Shown: positions 52,601-61,048 of the stretch, piece by piece
Layout: the number at the start of each line of letters is the position of its first letter
How positions within the stretch are numbered: the stretch's first letter is position 1
DNA from: an uncultured Erythrobacter sp.
Lineage (GTDB): Bacteria; Pseudomonadota; Alphaproteobacteria; Sphingomonadales; Sphingomonadaceae
NCBI GenBank assembly: GCA_947499095.1
Contig: CANMMR010000002.1
Span: forward strand, 356,308-420,307
Direction of reading: 5' to 3'
Length of the DNA stretch: 64,000 bases
Program-made: the position numbers and the translations under genes
The notes under the pieces: model-generated
Told to the model about the DNA's origin: nothing
Database searches by the model: none
Seen by the model: the letters and a program-made list of their open reading frames with translations, nothing else

Positions 52601-53216
52601 GGATTACCAGACCACGCGGCTCAGCCTGAAGGCGCATCCGATGTCGTTCCTGCGCGAGGATCTGGACGCGCGCGGTTTCGTGCGCGCCTGCGACCTGCGT
52701 GAGCGCAAGTTCCGCTCCACCGTCAACGTGGCAGGCGTGGTGCTGATCCGCCAGCAACCGGGCAGCGCCAAGGGGGTGTGCTTCATCACGCTGGAGGATG
52801 AGACCGGCGTCGTGAACCTCGTCATCTGGCCCGATCTCAAGGCCCGCCAGCGTAAGGTGGTAATGGGTGCGCGATTGATGGAGGTGCGCGGGCGCGTGGA
52901 ATATGACGACGAGGTCGTACATGTCATCGCCCAGCACATGACCGATGCGACGCAGGATCTCCACCGCCTGTCGGACGACCTGCTGGTCGCGCCGATCGCG
53001 CGGGCGGACCATGTGAACAGCCCGCTGCCGTCGCATTGCAAGGCGGGATGGGAGAACCCGGCCGGGAGCGCCGATGCTCCGGCTTCTGAAGCCACGGCGA
53101 AACCGCCGCCGAAGGACGACTGGCAGGACCCGCCGCCGGGAAATCGCGAGTGCGGATGGGGCGGCCGGCATCCGCGCGATGTGCGCGTGATCCCGAAATC
53201 GCGCGACTTCCATTGA
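49659..53216 (+). CDS. dnaE2: error-prone DNA polymerase III alpha subunit DnaE2
   Basis: The C-family translesion polymerase of the ImuA/ImuB/DnaE2 mutasome. At 1185 residues it is a little longer than typical DnaE2 (about 1050-1100). In order: PHP domain (about 25-270; VELGLVSCFSFLRGASDAVDLV, AIGIADANTMAGV), palm with LCQGRGSAANSAVCYCLGIT and the catalytic PPDIDVDFEHERREEVI, fingers with HVGGFILTDGPLTEMVPI, and an OB domain near 1000-1080 (GVCFITLEDETGVVNLVIWP); sequences cited in part. The C-terminus is Pro-rich. It is the third gene of the LexA-controlled operon, 4 nt after udgX. Confidence 0.94.
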   Translation: MPENDHQIPKRRIDVDPDLVKPPQRAPFVELGLVSCFSFLRGASDAVDLVERAYGLGYDAIGIADANTMAGVVRIHSEAKTLKLKPLIGCRIETVEGFAFLAYPKDRAAYGRLCQLISQGRMATLEGEWQAKGECHISLVMLAAQSEDVQLILVPPRDLGQHFTIAIPSNVVPFRQADAGEEVKTQWTQVEGDLVDILPHLAHQLPTLRHIAASYLYTASDIERIERLDHLARANDLCILATNDVHYATPDKRPLQDVMTAIRHKVTVAEAGHLLFGNAERYLKSPAAMVRMFARWPHAIAAAREVADACDFSLDTLKYEYPEELYPGGVDPQGYLESETWKGAASRYPQGIPDSLRETLNKELALIGKMQLARYFLTIKDIVDFAREKVDPPILCQGRGSAANSAVCYCLGITSVDPEKHQLLFDRFISEDRKEPPDIDVDFEHERREEVIQYLYRKYGRHRAGLCATVIHYRPRMAIREVGKAMGLSEDVTAVLARTVWGGWGRTIDEGHVENETGLDLTDPHLRRVLKLTEQMIGMPRHLSQHVGGFILTDGPLTEMVPIGNGAMPDRSFIEWDKDDIDDLGILKVDVLALGMLTCIRKGLKLLEDHHGKSYQLATIPREDPAVYDMLCTGDSLGVFQVESRAQMNMLPRLRPREFYDLVVQVAIVRPGPIQGDMVHPYLKQRRRAREGKTDFYLPSPAPEHGPPDELSSILKRTYGVPIFQEQAMKIAIDAAKFSSKEANRLRKAMATFRSRGMVNEHQDMMVGRMIERGYDPEFSARCFEQIKGFGEYGFPESHAASFAHLVYVSSWMKCHYPAAFACALLNSQPMGFYAPAQIVRDAREHGVTVLPADVNLSDWDCTLEECEGEISLRLGLRQVDGLREAVAARLIGEREERGPYADVTALRDRARIGPSHVERLASADCFGSIALSRRQALWDARSLIAEPDLPLFAAAAEREEGAETSATQLPHMPLSEEVVADYQTTRLSLKAHPMSFLREDLDARGFVRACDLRERKFRSTVNVAGVVLIRQQPGSAKGVCFITLEDETGVVNLVIWPDLKARQRKVVMGARLMEVRGRVEYDDEVVHVIAQHMTDATQDLHRLSDDLLVAPIARADHVNSPLPSHCKAGWENPAGSADAPASEATAKPPPKDDWQDPPPGNRECGWGGRHPRDVRVIPKSRDFH

Positions 53217-53277
53217 TGCGGGAGCGAACCGCGCCGCAAGCGGTTTGGTCGGGTATGCAGGTCGGCAGCACCTATCG

Positions 53278-54003
53278 ATGAAAGTTGACATATCCCGCCG
53301 CATCGGCCGCTTTCGCGTCGACCGCCGTGTGGTCATCGCGCTCGTCTTGGTCGGTTTGGCACTCGCCGGCCGCGTTTGGCTGGCCGAGCATCCCGAGCAT
53401 AGCCCCTGGGCACCGCTCGACCTGCGCGACCCCGTCGGTTGGGCAACGGAAGCAAAGCTGCTCGCACTGCGAGACGATCCCGCACAATGCCGCGCCGCGC
53501 TGGAGCGCAGCGAGATTGCCTTCACCGCGCTCGATCCCGCAGGCGAGGGAGCCTGCAGGCGCGAGGATCGAAACAGGCTCGATGGGTACCCCTTGTCGCC
53601 CTCGACACCAGCCATGACGTGTCCGACGACGGTGGCACTCTATCTGTGGGAACGCGACGTGCTCGAGCCTTTGGCTCGGGATTTATTCGATAGCGAAATC
53701 GAACAGATAGAACACCTTGGAGCATACTCCTGCCGGCGTCTCTACGGTCGTGACGAGGGGCCCTGGAGCGAGCATGCGACGGCCAACGCCATCGATATTG
53801 CCGGCATCCGGCTAACCGACGGAACGCGGATCGGCGTGCTCGAGGATTGGGATACGGACGGTCTGAAATCAGAATTCCTGCGCCGTGCCCGCGACGGCGC
53901 CTGCGACAGTTTCGCGACCGTCTTGAGCCCCGACTACAACGCCGCCCATGCGGATCACTTCCACCTCGATATGAGTGCCCGCTGGCGCGGCGTCTGCCGC
54001 TGA
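53278..54003 (+). CDS. extensin-family protein
   Basis: A 241-residue protein with an N-terminal membrane anchor (about residues 18-36; RRVVIALVLVGLALAGRVWL) and an extensin-like C-terminal domain: MTCPTTVALYLWERDVLEP, IEHLGAYSCRRLYGRDEG, WSEHATANAIDIAGIRL and NAAHADHFHLDM (in part). The H-x7-D and HxDHFHxD residues recall the zinc ligands of D-Ala-D-Ala metallopeptidases (VanY/MepA-like), so a periplasmic cell-wall role is plausible, though not shown for the family. ATG at 53278 is used; a longer frame begins at a TTG 11 codons earlier. The stop abuts that of the convergent lipoprotein gene. Confidence 0.8.
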   Translation: MKVDISRRIGRFRVDRRVVIALVLVGLALAGRVWLAEHPEHSPWAPLDLRDPVGWATEAKLLALRDDPAQCRAALERSEIAFTALDPAGEGACRREDRNRLDGYPLSPSTPAMTCPTTVALYLWERDVLEPLARDLFDSEIEQIEHLGAYSCRRLYGRDEGPWSEHATANAIDIAGIRLTDGTRIGVLEDWDTDGLKSEFLRRARDGACDSFATVLSPDYNAAHADHFHLDMSARWRGVCR

Positions 54004-54999
54004 TCAGCGTGGCGAGGCGCAGTCGACCACGCGCGTTTCCGAATGGTCGTCGCTCTGCTCGATGCTCTCGCAAGCAACCTTGCTCAGCAAGACACCGTAG
54101 CGGTCCGTCGACATGAAGATCGTGTCGTCATCGACCTTCTCCAGCCGCGGATCCGAATGCAGAACTTTCATTACGTCCCACTGCACGGGCATGTCGGCGT
54201 TGAAAGGCTCCTCGCTTAACGGTTCGCATTCGGTTGCCATTAACGGCAACGCCGGACCGTCGATCTTCTCAATCGCCCCGGCTTCCGTGTACCGATAGGC
54301 GATATTGTATTGCGGGCAGCGCGAATAGCCTGCCTCGATCCCGTCGAACACGATCCGTCCGGGGACTTCGGACAGTCCGCTACCTGCGTAGCCGCCTTGT
54401 TCCAGATAGTGCGTGACTTCGAGCATGCGCCATTCGCCAAGCAACTCCCGTGGCGCTGGGAGAAACGCGAGCCGCCGCCGCGCGGGCTTTTCCAAGAGCA
54501 ACTGCGTGTCTCCGGCAGTCAGCAACAGTCGGCCATCCGGCAGGCGCTCTACGGTCGGATTCCTATCGAAGAACCCGAATAGCTTGGCGTCACGCGCTTC
54601 CCGCTCCTCGCCGCAGCCCATGGCCGTCTGGATGCGATCTCCGGGCCGCGATCTGAAATGCCCATCGCGCACAGAACCTGACGCTCCGGAATAATTGCAT
54701 TCGATCCGCAGACTTACTCCGTCAGGGCGAAAATCGGCGAGAGCGGCGCGTGTCGAACCCAACAGGCGGCGCGGTTCATGGCCGTCGAAATTGACGATGT
54801 CCAACTCGCCGAGGATGTCCCGGCTGCTGGCAACCGGTTCGACTTGCACAGTGGCGCGGCGTGGGTCGACCGGCGTAGTCGTCACTGGCGCAGGCTCTCC
54901 CATCTGCTGCAGTGCAGGCACGCACGCAAAGAGCGTTGCAGTGGCGCAGGTGGCACTCAGCGCGCAGATGAAGCGCTCGGTCGGCGAGGATTGCTGCAT
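54004..54999 (-). CDS. predicted lipoprotein with possible META/HslJ-like repeats
   Basis: A 331-residue precursor. FICALSATCATATLFAC is a signal peptide ending in a usable lipobox (LFAC, Cys26). Two parts of the mature chain resemble each other and META/HslJ domains: LGELDIVNFDGHEPRRLL with FRPDGVSLRIECNYSGASG, and LLGEWRMLEVTHYL with GRIVFDGIEAGYSRCPQYN, that is a Trp/Leu-x-x-x-hydrophobic strand followed by a Cys-Asn-like element. The match is loose. It lies 42 nt downstream of phoB on the same strand, so it may be at the end of the Pho message. Function not known. Confidence 0.6.
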   Translation of the reverse strand: MQQSSPTERFICALSATCATATLFACVPALQQMGEPAPVTTTPVDPRRATVQVEPVASSRDILGELDIVNFDGHEPRRLLGSTRAALADFRPDGVSLRIECNYSGASGSVRDGHFRSRPGDRIQTAMGCGEEREARDAKLFGFFDRNPTVERLPDGRLLLTAGDTQLLLEKPARRRLAFLPAPRELLGEWRMLEVTHYLEQGGYAGSGLSEVPGRIVFDGIEAGYSRCPQYNIAYRYTEAGAIEKIDGPALPLMATECEPLSEEPFNADMPVQWDVMKVLHSDPRLEKVDDDTIFMSTDRYGVLLSKVACESIEQSDDHSETRVVDCASPR

Positions 55000-55041
55000 C
55001 CTCTGAAGTTTGCACGCCGTGCCTTGTCGCAGGCTGAACGG

Positions 55042-55764
55042 TCAGGCTTCGAGGGAATATCCCGCGCTGCGGACCGTGCGTACCGGATCCTTCGCGCCGT
55101 CGATTTCGATGGCCTTGCGCAAGCGGCGGATATGGACGTCCACGGTCCGTAGCTCAATCTCGCTTTCGGTACCCCAGACGCCGTCGAGCAGCTGGCCGCG
55201 ACTGAATACCCGGCCCGGGCTCTCCATGAAGAACTTGAGCAGCCGGTACTCGGTCGGTCCCAGCTGTACATCCTGTCCTCGGCGAGTGACCTTGTGCGCG
55301 ACCGGGTCGAGCACGATGTCGCCGACCGCGATCGTCTCACCGGCCAGCACGGGCCGAATGCGCCGCATCACGGCCGCAACGCGTGCCAGAAGCTCGCGCG
55401 GGCTGAAGGGCTTGGTGAGGTAGTCGTCCGCGCCGGTGTCGAGGCCCCTGACCCGATCGTCCTCGGTCTCGCGCGCGGTGAGCATGATGATCGGGACATG
55501 CGCCGTCTCCTTGTCGCGGCGCAGGCGACGGCACACCTCGATCCCGCTGGTACCTTCGATCATCCAGTCGAGGATGACGAGGTCCGGCGTTTCCTCCGAA
55601 GCCATCAGCAACGCTTCATCGCCATCGGCGGTGGTGCGCACGTCGTAGCCTTCATTGGCGAAACGATATTCGAGCAGTTCGGAGAGGGCCGGATCGTCCT
55701 CTACCAGCAATAGCTTGGCCGCGTTCAAATCCTTGCCTTCCCGCGATGATTCCTTGTCGGGCAT
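55042..55764 (-). CDS. phoB: phosphate regulon response regulator PhoB
   Basis: A 240-residue OmpR-family regulator: receiver domain (about 17-130) with LLLVEDDPALSELLEYRF, phospho-Asp in LVILDWMIEG and LTKPFSPRELLARV, then a winged-helix domain (about 145-240; LGPTEYRLLKFFMESPGRVFSR, ELRTVDVHIRRLRKAI; in part). It binds Pho boxes when phosphorylated by PhoR under phosphate limitation. It carries about 15 extra N-terminal residues (MPDKESSREGKDLNA), so a later start is possible. It lies 31 nt after phoU at the end of the pst operon, well apart from phoR. Confidence 0.93.
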   Translation of the reverse strand: MPDKESSREGKDLNAAKLLLVEDDPALSELLEYRFANEGYDVRTTADGDEALLMASEETPDLVILDWMIEGTSGIEVCRRLRRDKETAHVPIIMLTARETEDDRVRGLDTGADDYLTKPFSPRELLARVAAVMRRIRPVLAGETIAVGDIVLDPVAHKVTRRGQDVQLGPTEYRLLKFFMESPGRVFSRGQLLDGVWGTESEIELRTVDVHIRRLRKAIEIDGAKDPVRTVRSAGYSLEA

Positions 55765-55795
55765 GGCAGTATGACCTTCGCGCTACAGAATTGTG

Positions 55796-56476
55796 TCAGT
55801 CGTCTTCGTCGGGCGGATATGTTCCGACTGCGGCGAAGTGGACCATCTCCGCGACATTGGTCGCGTGGTCGCCGATACGTTCGAGGTTGCGGGCGACGAA
55901 AAGAAGCTGCGCCGCGCTCGAGATGGTCGAAGGGTTCTCGACCATGTGGCTGACGAGATTGCGGAAAATCGAGTTGTAGAAGGCGTCTACCTTCTCGTCC
56001 GCTGCGATGACTTCGCACGCGAGTTCGGCATCGCGGGCGGCATAGGCGGTGAGCACGTCATGCACCATCTCGCTGGCCACTTCGGCCATGGCGGGAAGAA
56101 GAGTGAGCGGCTCGAACTGCTTGCGGTTTGAACCGATTTCCTTGCTCGCCTTCGCGATATTCTTGGAATAGTCGCCGATCCGCTCGACCACGCCGGCGAT
56201 CTTCAGCGCGGCGATGACCTCGCGAAGGTCGTCCGCCATCGGCGCACGCAGAGCGATGATGCGGACGGCCAGCTTGTCGACCTCGCTCTCGAGCACGTCG
56301 ATCTTCTTGTCGGCCTTGACGATCCGGTCGGAAAGCTCGTCGTCGCCTTTCACCAGCGCATTGATCGCCTGCTGGATCGCCGCCTCGGCGAGGCCGCCCA
56401 TCTCGGCGATCAGACCGCGCAGGCGCGTGATGTCTTCGTCGAAGGCCTTGACGGTATGTTCTTGAATGGAATCCAT
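55796..56476 (-). CDS. phoU: phosphate signalling protein PhoU
   Basis: Links the Pst transporter to PhoR and keeps the Pho regulon off when phosphate is ample. The 226-residue, all-helical protein has the two PhoU repeats with metal-site patterns (DLREVIAALKIAGVVERIGDYSKNIAK; FVARNLERIGDHATNVAE; in part), the E/DxxxD motifs of the fold. Normal length. ATG at 56476 lies 4 nt after the pstB stop, and phoB follows after 31 nt. Confidence 0.95.
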   Translation of the reverse strand: MDSIQEHTVKAFDEDITRLRGLIAEMGGLAEAAIQQAINALVKGDDELSDRIVKADKKIDVLESEVDKLAVRIIALRAPMADDLREVIAALKIAGVVERIGDYSKNIAKASKEIGSNRKQFEPLTLLPAMAEVASEMVHDVLTAYAARDAELACEVIAADEKVDAFYNSIFRNLVSHMVENPSTISSAAQLLFVARNLERIGDHATNVAEMVHFAAVGTYPPDEDD

Positions 56477-56480
56477 GCTC

Positions 56481-57269
56481 TTATCCGTACCGTCCGGTAA
56501 TGTAGTCTTGGGTCCGCTGCTCCAGCGGATTGGTGAATATGTCAGAAGTACGACCGTATTCCACCATCTTTCCCAAGTGGAAGAAAGCCGTGCGCTGACT
56601 GACGCGGGCGGCCTGCTGCATCGAGTGGGTCACGATCACGATGGCATAGCGGCCGTTGAGTTCCGCAATCAGCTCTTCGATCTTCGCCGTCGCGATCGGG
56701 TCGAGCGCCGAGCAGGGCTCGTCCATCAGGATGACTTCCGGATCGACCGCGATGGCGCGCGCAATGCACAGGCGCTGCTGCTGGCCGCCGGAAAGGGCCG
56801 TGCCGCTATCCTGCAGGCGGTCTTTCACCTCTTCCCACAGGCCGGCTCGCTTGAGCGAGCGTTCGACGATGGCGTCGAGTTCGTCCTTGCCCTCGGCAAG
56901 ACCGTGGATCTTGGGGCCGTAAGCGATGTTCTCGTAGATCGACTTGGGGAAGGGGTTGGGCTTCTGGAACACCATCCCGACCCGGGCGCGAAGTTGCACC
57001 ACGTCCATCTTGGAACGGTAGATGTCTTCGCCGTCCAGAGTGATATCGCCCTCGACCCGTGCCGAAGGAATGGTGTCGTTCATCCGGTTCAGCGTGCGGA
57101 GGAAGGTCGACTTGCCGCAGCCCGACGGGCCGATAAAGGCCGTCACATACTTGGTCGGAATTTCGATCGATACCTCGTCGATCGCCTTCTTGTCGCCGTA
57201 GAACACGGAGACGTCGCGCGCGCTCATCTTGGCGTCGGTCGCTTCAAGGTTTTCGTGTACTACGGTCAC
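56481..57269 (-). CDS. pstB: phosphate ABC transporter ATP-binding protein PstB
   Basis: The ATPase of the high-affinity phosphate importer. 262 residues with Walker [11 protein letters not shown]-loop [19 protein letters not shown], signature [16 protein letters not shown], Walker [14 protein letters not shown] and the H-loop in [14 protein letters not shown]. PstB-specific features include [10 protein letters not shown] and the C-terminal [11 protein letters not shown]. It overlaps pstA by 4 nt and precedes phoU by 4 nt. Acts on the cytoplasmic face with PstA and PstC. Confidence 0.97.
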   Translation of the reverse strand: MTVVHENLEATDAKMSARDVSVFYGDKKAIDEVSIEIPTKYVTAFIGPSGCGKSTFLRTLNRMNDTIPSARVEGDITLDGEDIYRSKMDVVQLRARVGMVFQKPNPFPKSIYENIAYGPKIHGLAEGKDELDAIVERSLKRAGLWEEVKDRLQDSGTALSGGQQQRLCIARAIAVDPEVILMDEPCSALDPIATAKIEELIAELNGRYAIVIVTHSMQQAARVSQRTAFFHLGKMVEYGRTSDIFTNPLEQRTQDYITGRYG

Positions 57270-58528
57270 CAGCTTTTCTCGAATTTGTTGCGCAGGTAGA
57301 TTGCGAGCCCGTTCATCAGGAGCAGGAACAGCAATAGCACGATAATCGCCGCGCTGGTGCGTTCCACAAAGCCGCGGCCGATTTCATCGGACCACAGAAA
57401 GATCTGCATCGGCAGGACCGTGGCCGGAGAAGTGAAACCGTCGGGCGGTGTCGCTACGAAAGCGCGCATGCCGATCATCAGCAGCGGAGCGGTCTCACCG
57501 AGGGCGCGAGCCATGCCGATGATCGTGCCGGTAAGGATGCCGGGCAGGGCGAGCGGTAGGACGTGATGAAACACGACTTGTACCGGGGAGGCGCCGACGG
57601 CCAGCGCGCCGTCGCGGATGCTCGGCGGGACGGCCTTGATCGCATTCCGGCCCGCGATGACGATCACCGGCATGGTCATCAGGGCCAGTGTCATGCCGCC
57701 GATCACCGGCGCAGAGCGCAGGTTCGGGAAGATCGTCAGGAATACGGCGAGCCCGAGCAGTCCGAAGATGATCGACGGGACCGCGGCGAGGTTGTTGATC
57801 GACAGCTCGACGATGTCGGTCCATTTGTTCTTCGGCGCGTATTCCTCGAGATAGAGCGCCGCCAGCACGCCGATCGGGAAAGCTAACAACAGCGTGACGA
57901 CCATCGTCAGAATCGAGCCCTTGAGCGCGCCCCAGATGCCGACTTGCTGCGGATTGGTGGCGTCGGCGCGGGAGAGGAACCCCGGGTCGAAATTCTTGCC
58001 GATCCGGCCTTGCTCGTAGAGCGAATTTGCAAGCGCCTGCATCTCCGGCGAGCCTTCGCCCTCGTACCCGGAAGCCAGGTCGGCCGAGGCGGGCAGCGAG
58101 AAGGTCACTTGTTCGCGCAGGATGCCTGGATCGGCTGCAATTGCCGCCGCCACATCGCGCCACGCCTGACCGCCGAGCTGCTCGGCTGCCTCGTCGCCGA
58201 GTGCCTCGGTGGCGAAATACTGCACGACATCGGGCAGTCCTTGCGCTTCGAGAGACTGGACTGCTCCCGACTGCGCCATGGTCGAGGCATCGGCGGATAT
58301 GCCGGCCTGCGTAAAATCGATCGGCACTTCCACTTCGACGCGCTGGAAGCCACCGATGCCGTTAATCGTCATCGTGCCGAGCAGGAAGACCAGCACGGCG
58401 ACCGAGAACAGGATCGCGCCGAGGCCGATGGCCTTGAAGCGGCGTTCGGCGGCGTAGCGCTTCTTCAGCCGCGCTTCGAAGGCGGCGGTGCGCGTCGGGG
58501 CGCGCATGGTGGCGGCCTCTTCACTCAT
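57266..58528 (-). CDS. pstA: phosphate ABC transporter permease PstA (long form with DUF3333-type N-terminal region)
   Basis: An inner-membrane permease. Its 420 residues are about 120 more than E. coli PstA; the extra part is a cytoplasmic basic start, a first helix (about 31-52) and a periplasmic loop (about 55-205) as in the alphaproteobacterial DUF3333 form. The transport core follows: [45 protein letters not shown], and the EAA-like [29 protein letters not shown] (in part). ATG at 58528 is chosen because ATGAGTGA overlaps the pstC stop by 8 nt; an in-frame ATG at 58579 lies inside pstC. Confidence 0.94.
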   Translation of the reverse strand: MSEEAATMRAPTRTAAFEARLKKRYAAERRFKAIGLGAILFSVAVLVFLLGTMTINGIGGFQRVEVEVPIDFTQAGISADASTMAQSGAVQSLEAQGLPDVVQYFATEALGDEAAEQLGGQAWRDVAAAIAADPGILREQVTFSLPASADLASGYEGEGSPEMQALANSLYEQGRIGKNFDPGFLSRADATNPQQVGIWGALKGSILTMVVTLLLAFPIGVLAALYLEEYAPKNKWTDIVELSINNLAAVPSIIFGLLGLAVFLTIFPNLRSAPVIGGMTLALMTMPVIVIAGRNAIKAVPPSIRDGALAVGASPVQVVFHHVLPLALPGILTGTIIGMARALGETAPLLMIGMRAFVATPPDGFTSPATVLPMQIFLWSDEIGRGFVERTSAAIIVLLLFLLLMNGLAIYLRNKFEKSW

Positions 58529-59906
58529 AAGCTTCGCGATACCGTTTGACGACGCGCAGGGCGACGAAATTGAGGCCAAGGGTGACCATGAAGAGCACGA
58601 AACCGAGCGCGAAGGCGCTCAGCGTGGCCGGATGATCGAAACTGCCTTCGCCGGTAAGCATGGCGACGATCTGCACGGTCACCGTGGTCATCGATTCGAG
58701 CGGATTACCGCTGAGGTTTGCAGCAGTCGAGGCTGCCATCACCACGATCATCGTCTCGCCGATCGCGCGGCTGATGGCCAGCATGACGCCTGCCACAATG
58801 CCGGGCAGTGCTGCCGGCACCAAGACACGGCGGATGGTTTCATTGGTGGTCGCACCCATCGCCAGGCTGCCGTCGCGCATGGATTGCGGGACCGCCGCGA
58901 TGCTGTCGTCGGCCATCGAGCTGACGAAGGGAATGATCATCACGCCCATGACCAGGCCTGCCGCCAGTGCGCTCTCGCTGGATGGGTTTGAGGCGCCGAG
59001 GTCGATGGCGAGGTCGCGGATCGCAGGCGCGATGGTGAGTGCAGCGAAGTAGCCATAGACCACAGTCGGCACACCGGCGAGGATTTCGAGGGCAGGCTTC
59101 ACCCACGAACGGACCTTCGGATTCGCATATTGCGTGAGATAGATCGCGCTCATCAGTCCAAGCGGGATCGCAACGATCATGGCGATGATCGCACCGATGA
59201 ATAGCGTACCCCAGAACAGCGGGATGGCGCCATATCGCGAGGCGTCCGGATTGTCGGGATTGGCCATCGGGTCCGGTCCCCAATGGGTGCCGAACAGGAA
59301 ATCGATGGGCGAAACCAAGCCGAAGAAGCGCACGGTTTCGAAGATGAGGCTGGCGAGGATACCGATGGTCGTCAGGATGGCGACCAGCGATGCGGCCAGC
59401 AGGATCGCCATCACGATCCGCTCCACCCGCGTGCGAGCGGCAAAATCCGGCTTGAGACGCAGGAAGGCCCACGTGCCCGCAAGGAACGCGATCAGCAGCG
59501 TCACGACGATGCCGATGGTGTTGTAATAGGACAGCGCGTCCCGGAACGGCTCGACCAGGTCGCGCGCCTGCGGATTGAAAACGGCAGGCGCGGCGCCGGT
59601 CGCCACTGCGCGAGCCTCGTTGAGGATCGTCTGACGCTGGAATCCGAATGCGGGCAGATCGGCTGCGGCGGGGCTGGACAGCACCGCCTGGCTGATAAGG
59701 CCCGGCGCGATCGCACTCCACAGGGCGATGAAGGCGAGAACGGGCAGCACGATCCAGAGCGCGACATACCACGCATGGTAGGTCGGCAGGCTCGACAGCC
59801 GCCCGTCAGCGCTTTCGCGGCGGAGCGTCCAGGCGCGCGCGCGGGCCGCCAACCATCCGGCGAGCCCGAGGCCGAGGGCCAGGAGAAGCAGGATGGTCGG
59901 TGACAT
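58521..59906 (-). CDS. pstC: phosphate ABC transporter permease PstC (long form)
   Basis: An inner-membrane permease paired with PstA. The 461 residues include three N-terminal hydrophobic stretches (about 2-20, 50-72, 140-165) and a periplasmic loop beyond the E. coli length. The core has FLFGTHWGPDP, GTLFIGAIIAMIVAIPLGLMSAIYLTQYA, LEILAGVPTVVYGYFAALTI and the EAA loop DGSLAMGATTNETIRRVLVPAALPGIVAG (in part). It starts 17 nt after the pstS stop and overlaps pstA by 8 nt. Confidence 0.94.
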   Translation of the reverse strand: MSPTILLLLALGLGLAGWLAARARAWTLRRESADGRLSSLPTYHAWYVALWIVLPVLAFIALWSAIAPGLISQAVLSSPAAADLPAFGFQRQTILNEARAVATGAAPAVFNPQARDLVEPFRDALSYYNTIGIVVTLLIAFLAGTWAFLRLKPDFAARTRVERIVMAILLAASLVAILTTIGILASLIFETVRFFGLVSPIDFLFGTHWGPDPMANPDNPDASRYGAIPLFWGTLFIGAIIAMIVAIPLGLMSAIYLTQYANPKVRSWVKPALEILAGVPTVVYGYFAALTIAPAIRDLAIDLGASNPSSESALAAGLVMGVMIIPFVSSMADDSIAAVPQSMRDGSLAMGATTNETIRRVLVPAALPGIVAGVMLAISRAIGETMIVVMAASTAANLSGNPLESMTTVTVQIVAMLTGEGSFDHPATLSAFALGFVLFMVTLGLNFVALRVVKRYREAYE

Positions 59907-59923
59907 ACGCTAGTGTGCTTGCC

Positions 59924-60970
59924 TTACTTCAGCTGCGCGCCGTCGAGCGTGGTGTACTCGGTCGCCGCCTTGGTGTTGGCCGCCATAACGTCGTCAGGCG
60001 ATGCGACAAGCCCGATCTTCGAGAGTTCCCCGCCTTTGCCCCACATGGTGGTCCACTGGGCAAGGTATTCGCGCAGGCCCGGAATGGCATCGAGGTGGGC
60101 CTTCTTCACATAGACGTAGAGCGGACGGGCACCGGGATAGTCGAAGTTGGCGATGTTCTCGTAGGTCGGCTCGACGCCGTTCATCGGCAAGCCCTGGACC
60201 TTGTCCGCATTCTCTTCGAGATAGCTGTAGCCGAAGACGCCGACGGCCTTGGGATTGCCTTCGATTTTCTGGACGATGAGGTTGTCCTGCTCGCCCTGGT
60301 CGACATAGGCCCCGTCCGAACGCACTTCGGTGCACAGCTGGGCGTGGCGATCTTCGTCGCTGTCCTTGAGGGCCTTCATTTCGGCATTGGTGTCGCAGCC
60401 TACTTCGAGGACCAGTTCCTTCAGTGCATCGCGCGTGCCCGAGGTGCTCGGCGGGCCGTAAACGAGGATCGGCTCGTTGGGGAGCGACGGGTCCACGTCG
60501 GACCAAGTTTCGTTGGTCTGCTCTTCGCCATAGGGATTTGCAGCAAGAGCTTCGTACACATGCTGCGGGGTCAAATTCATCATGATGCCGCCCTGCGCCG
60601 ATGCGAAGGCGATACCGTCGAGGCCGACCTGGATTTCCGTGATTTCGTTGACGCCATTGGCCTGGCAGTCGGCAAATTCGCTGGCCTTCATGCGGCGCGA
60701 GGCATGGGTCATGTCCGGCGTATCGGCACCAACACCCGAGCAGAACAGGTTCATGCCGCCGCCGGTGCCGGTCGATTCGATGATCGGGCTCTTGTAGTCG
60801 GGGTTCGAGCGCGCGAAGGCTTCGGAGACGGCCTTGGCGAAGGGGAACACCGTCGAGGAGCCGACCGCACGGATCGAATCGCGCGAAGCGGAATCACCCG
60901 CACCGCCGCCGCAAGCGGCGAGAGCGGCAGCCGAGACTGCAGCGAAAATGAAGGATTTGGTCTTGGTCAT
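59924..60970 (-). CDS. pstS: phosphate ABC transporter substrate-binding lipoprotein PstS
   Basis: The periplasmic phosphate receptor. 348 residues with a lipobox LAAC (lipidated Cys20), so it is anchored to a membrane. Phosphate-binding elements are AVGSSTVFPF near residue 36, ESTGTGGGMNLFCSG, DMTHASRRMK and YGPPSTSGTRDALKELV. SSTVFPFAKAVSEAF identifies the family subgroup with three Cys in the mature part. A Pho-box-like repeat lies 46 nt before its ATG. First gene of the pstSCAB-phoU-phoB run. Confidence 0.95.
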   Translation of the reverse strand: MTKTKSFIFAAVSAAALAACGGGAGDSASRDSIRAVGSSTVFPFAKAVSEAFARSNPDYKSPIIESTGTGGGMNLFCSGVGADTPDMTHASRRMKASEFADCQANGVNEITEIQVGLDGIAFASAQGGIMMNLTPQHVYEALAANPYGEEQTNETWSDVDPSLPNEPILVYGPPSTSGTRDALKELVLEVGCDTNAEMKALKDSDEDRHAQLCTEVRSDGAYVDQGEQDNLIVQKIEGNPKAVGVFGYSYLEENADKVQGLPMNGVEPTYENIANFDYPGARPLYVYVKKAHLDAIPGLREYLAQWTTMWGKGGELSKIGLVASPDDVMAANTKAATEYTTLDGAQLK

Positions 60971-61015
60971 GATAGATCCCTTACGTGTTAACTAGCGGCG
61001 CATAAGCGCTTCGAT

Positions 61016-61033
61016 GTTACAGGGTTGCGACAG
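61016..61033 (-). promoter_or_regulatory. Pho-box-like direct repeat upstream of pstS
   Basis: On the minus strand CTGTCGC-AACC-CTGTAAC: two CTGTNA/G-type 7-mers with an 11-bp start-to-start period, as in the PhoB-binding Pho box (13 of 18 positions agree with the E. coli consensus by eye). It lies between the porin stop and pstS, 46 nt from the ATG. Confidence 0.65.
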
Positions 61034-61048
61034 AAGTCTGACCGCGGA

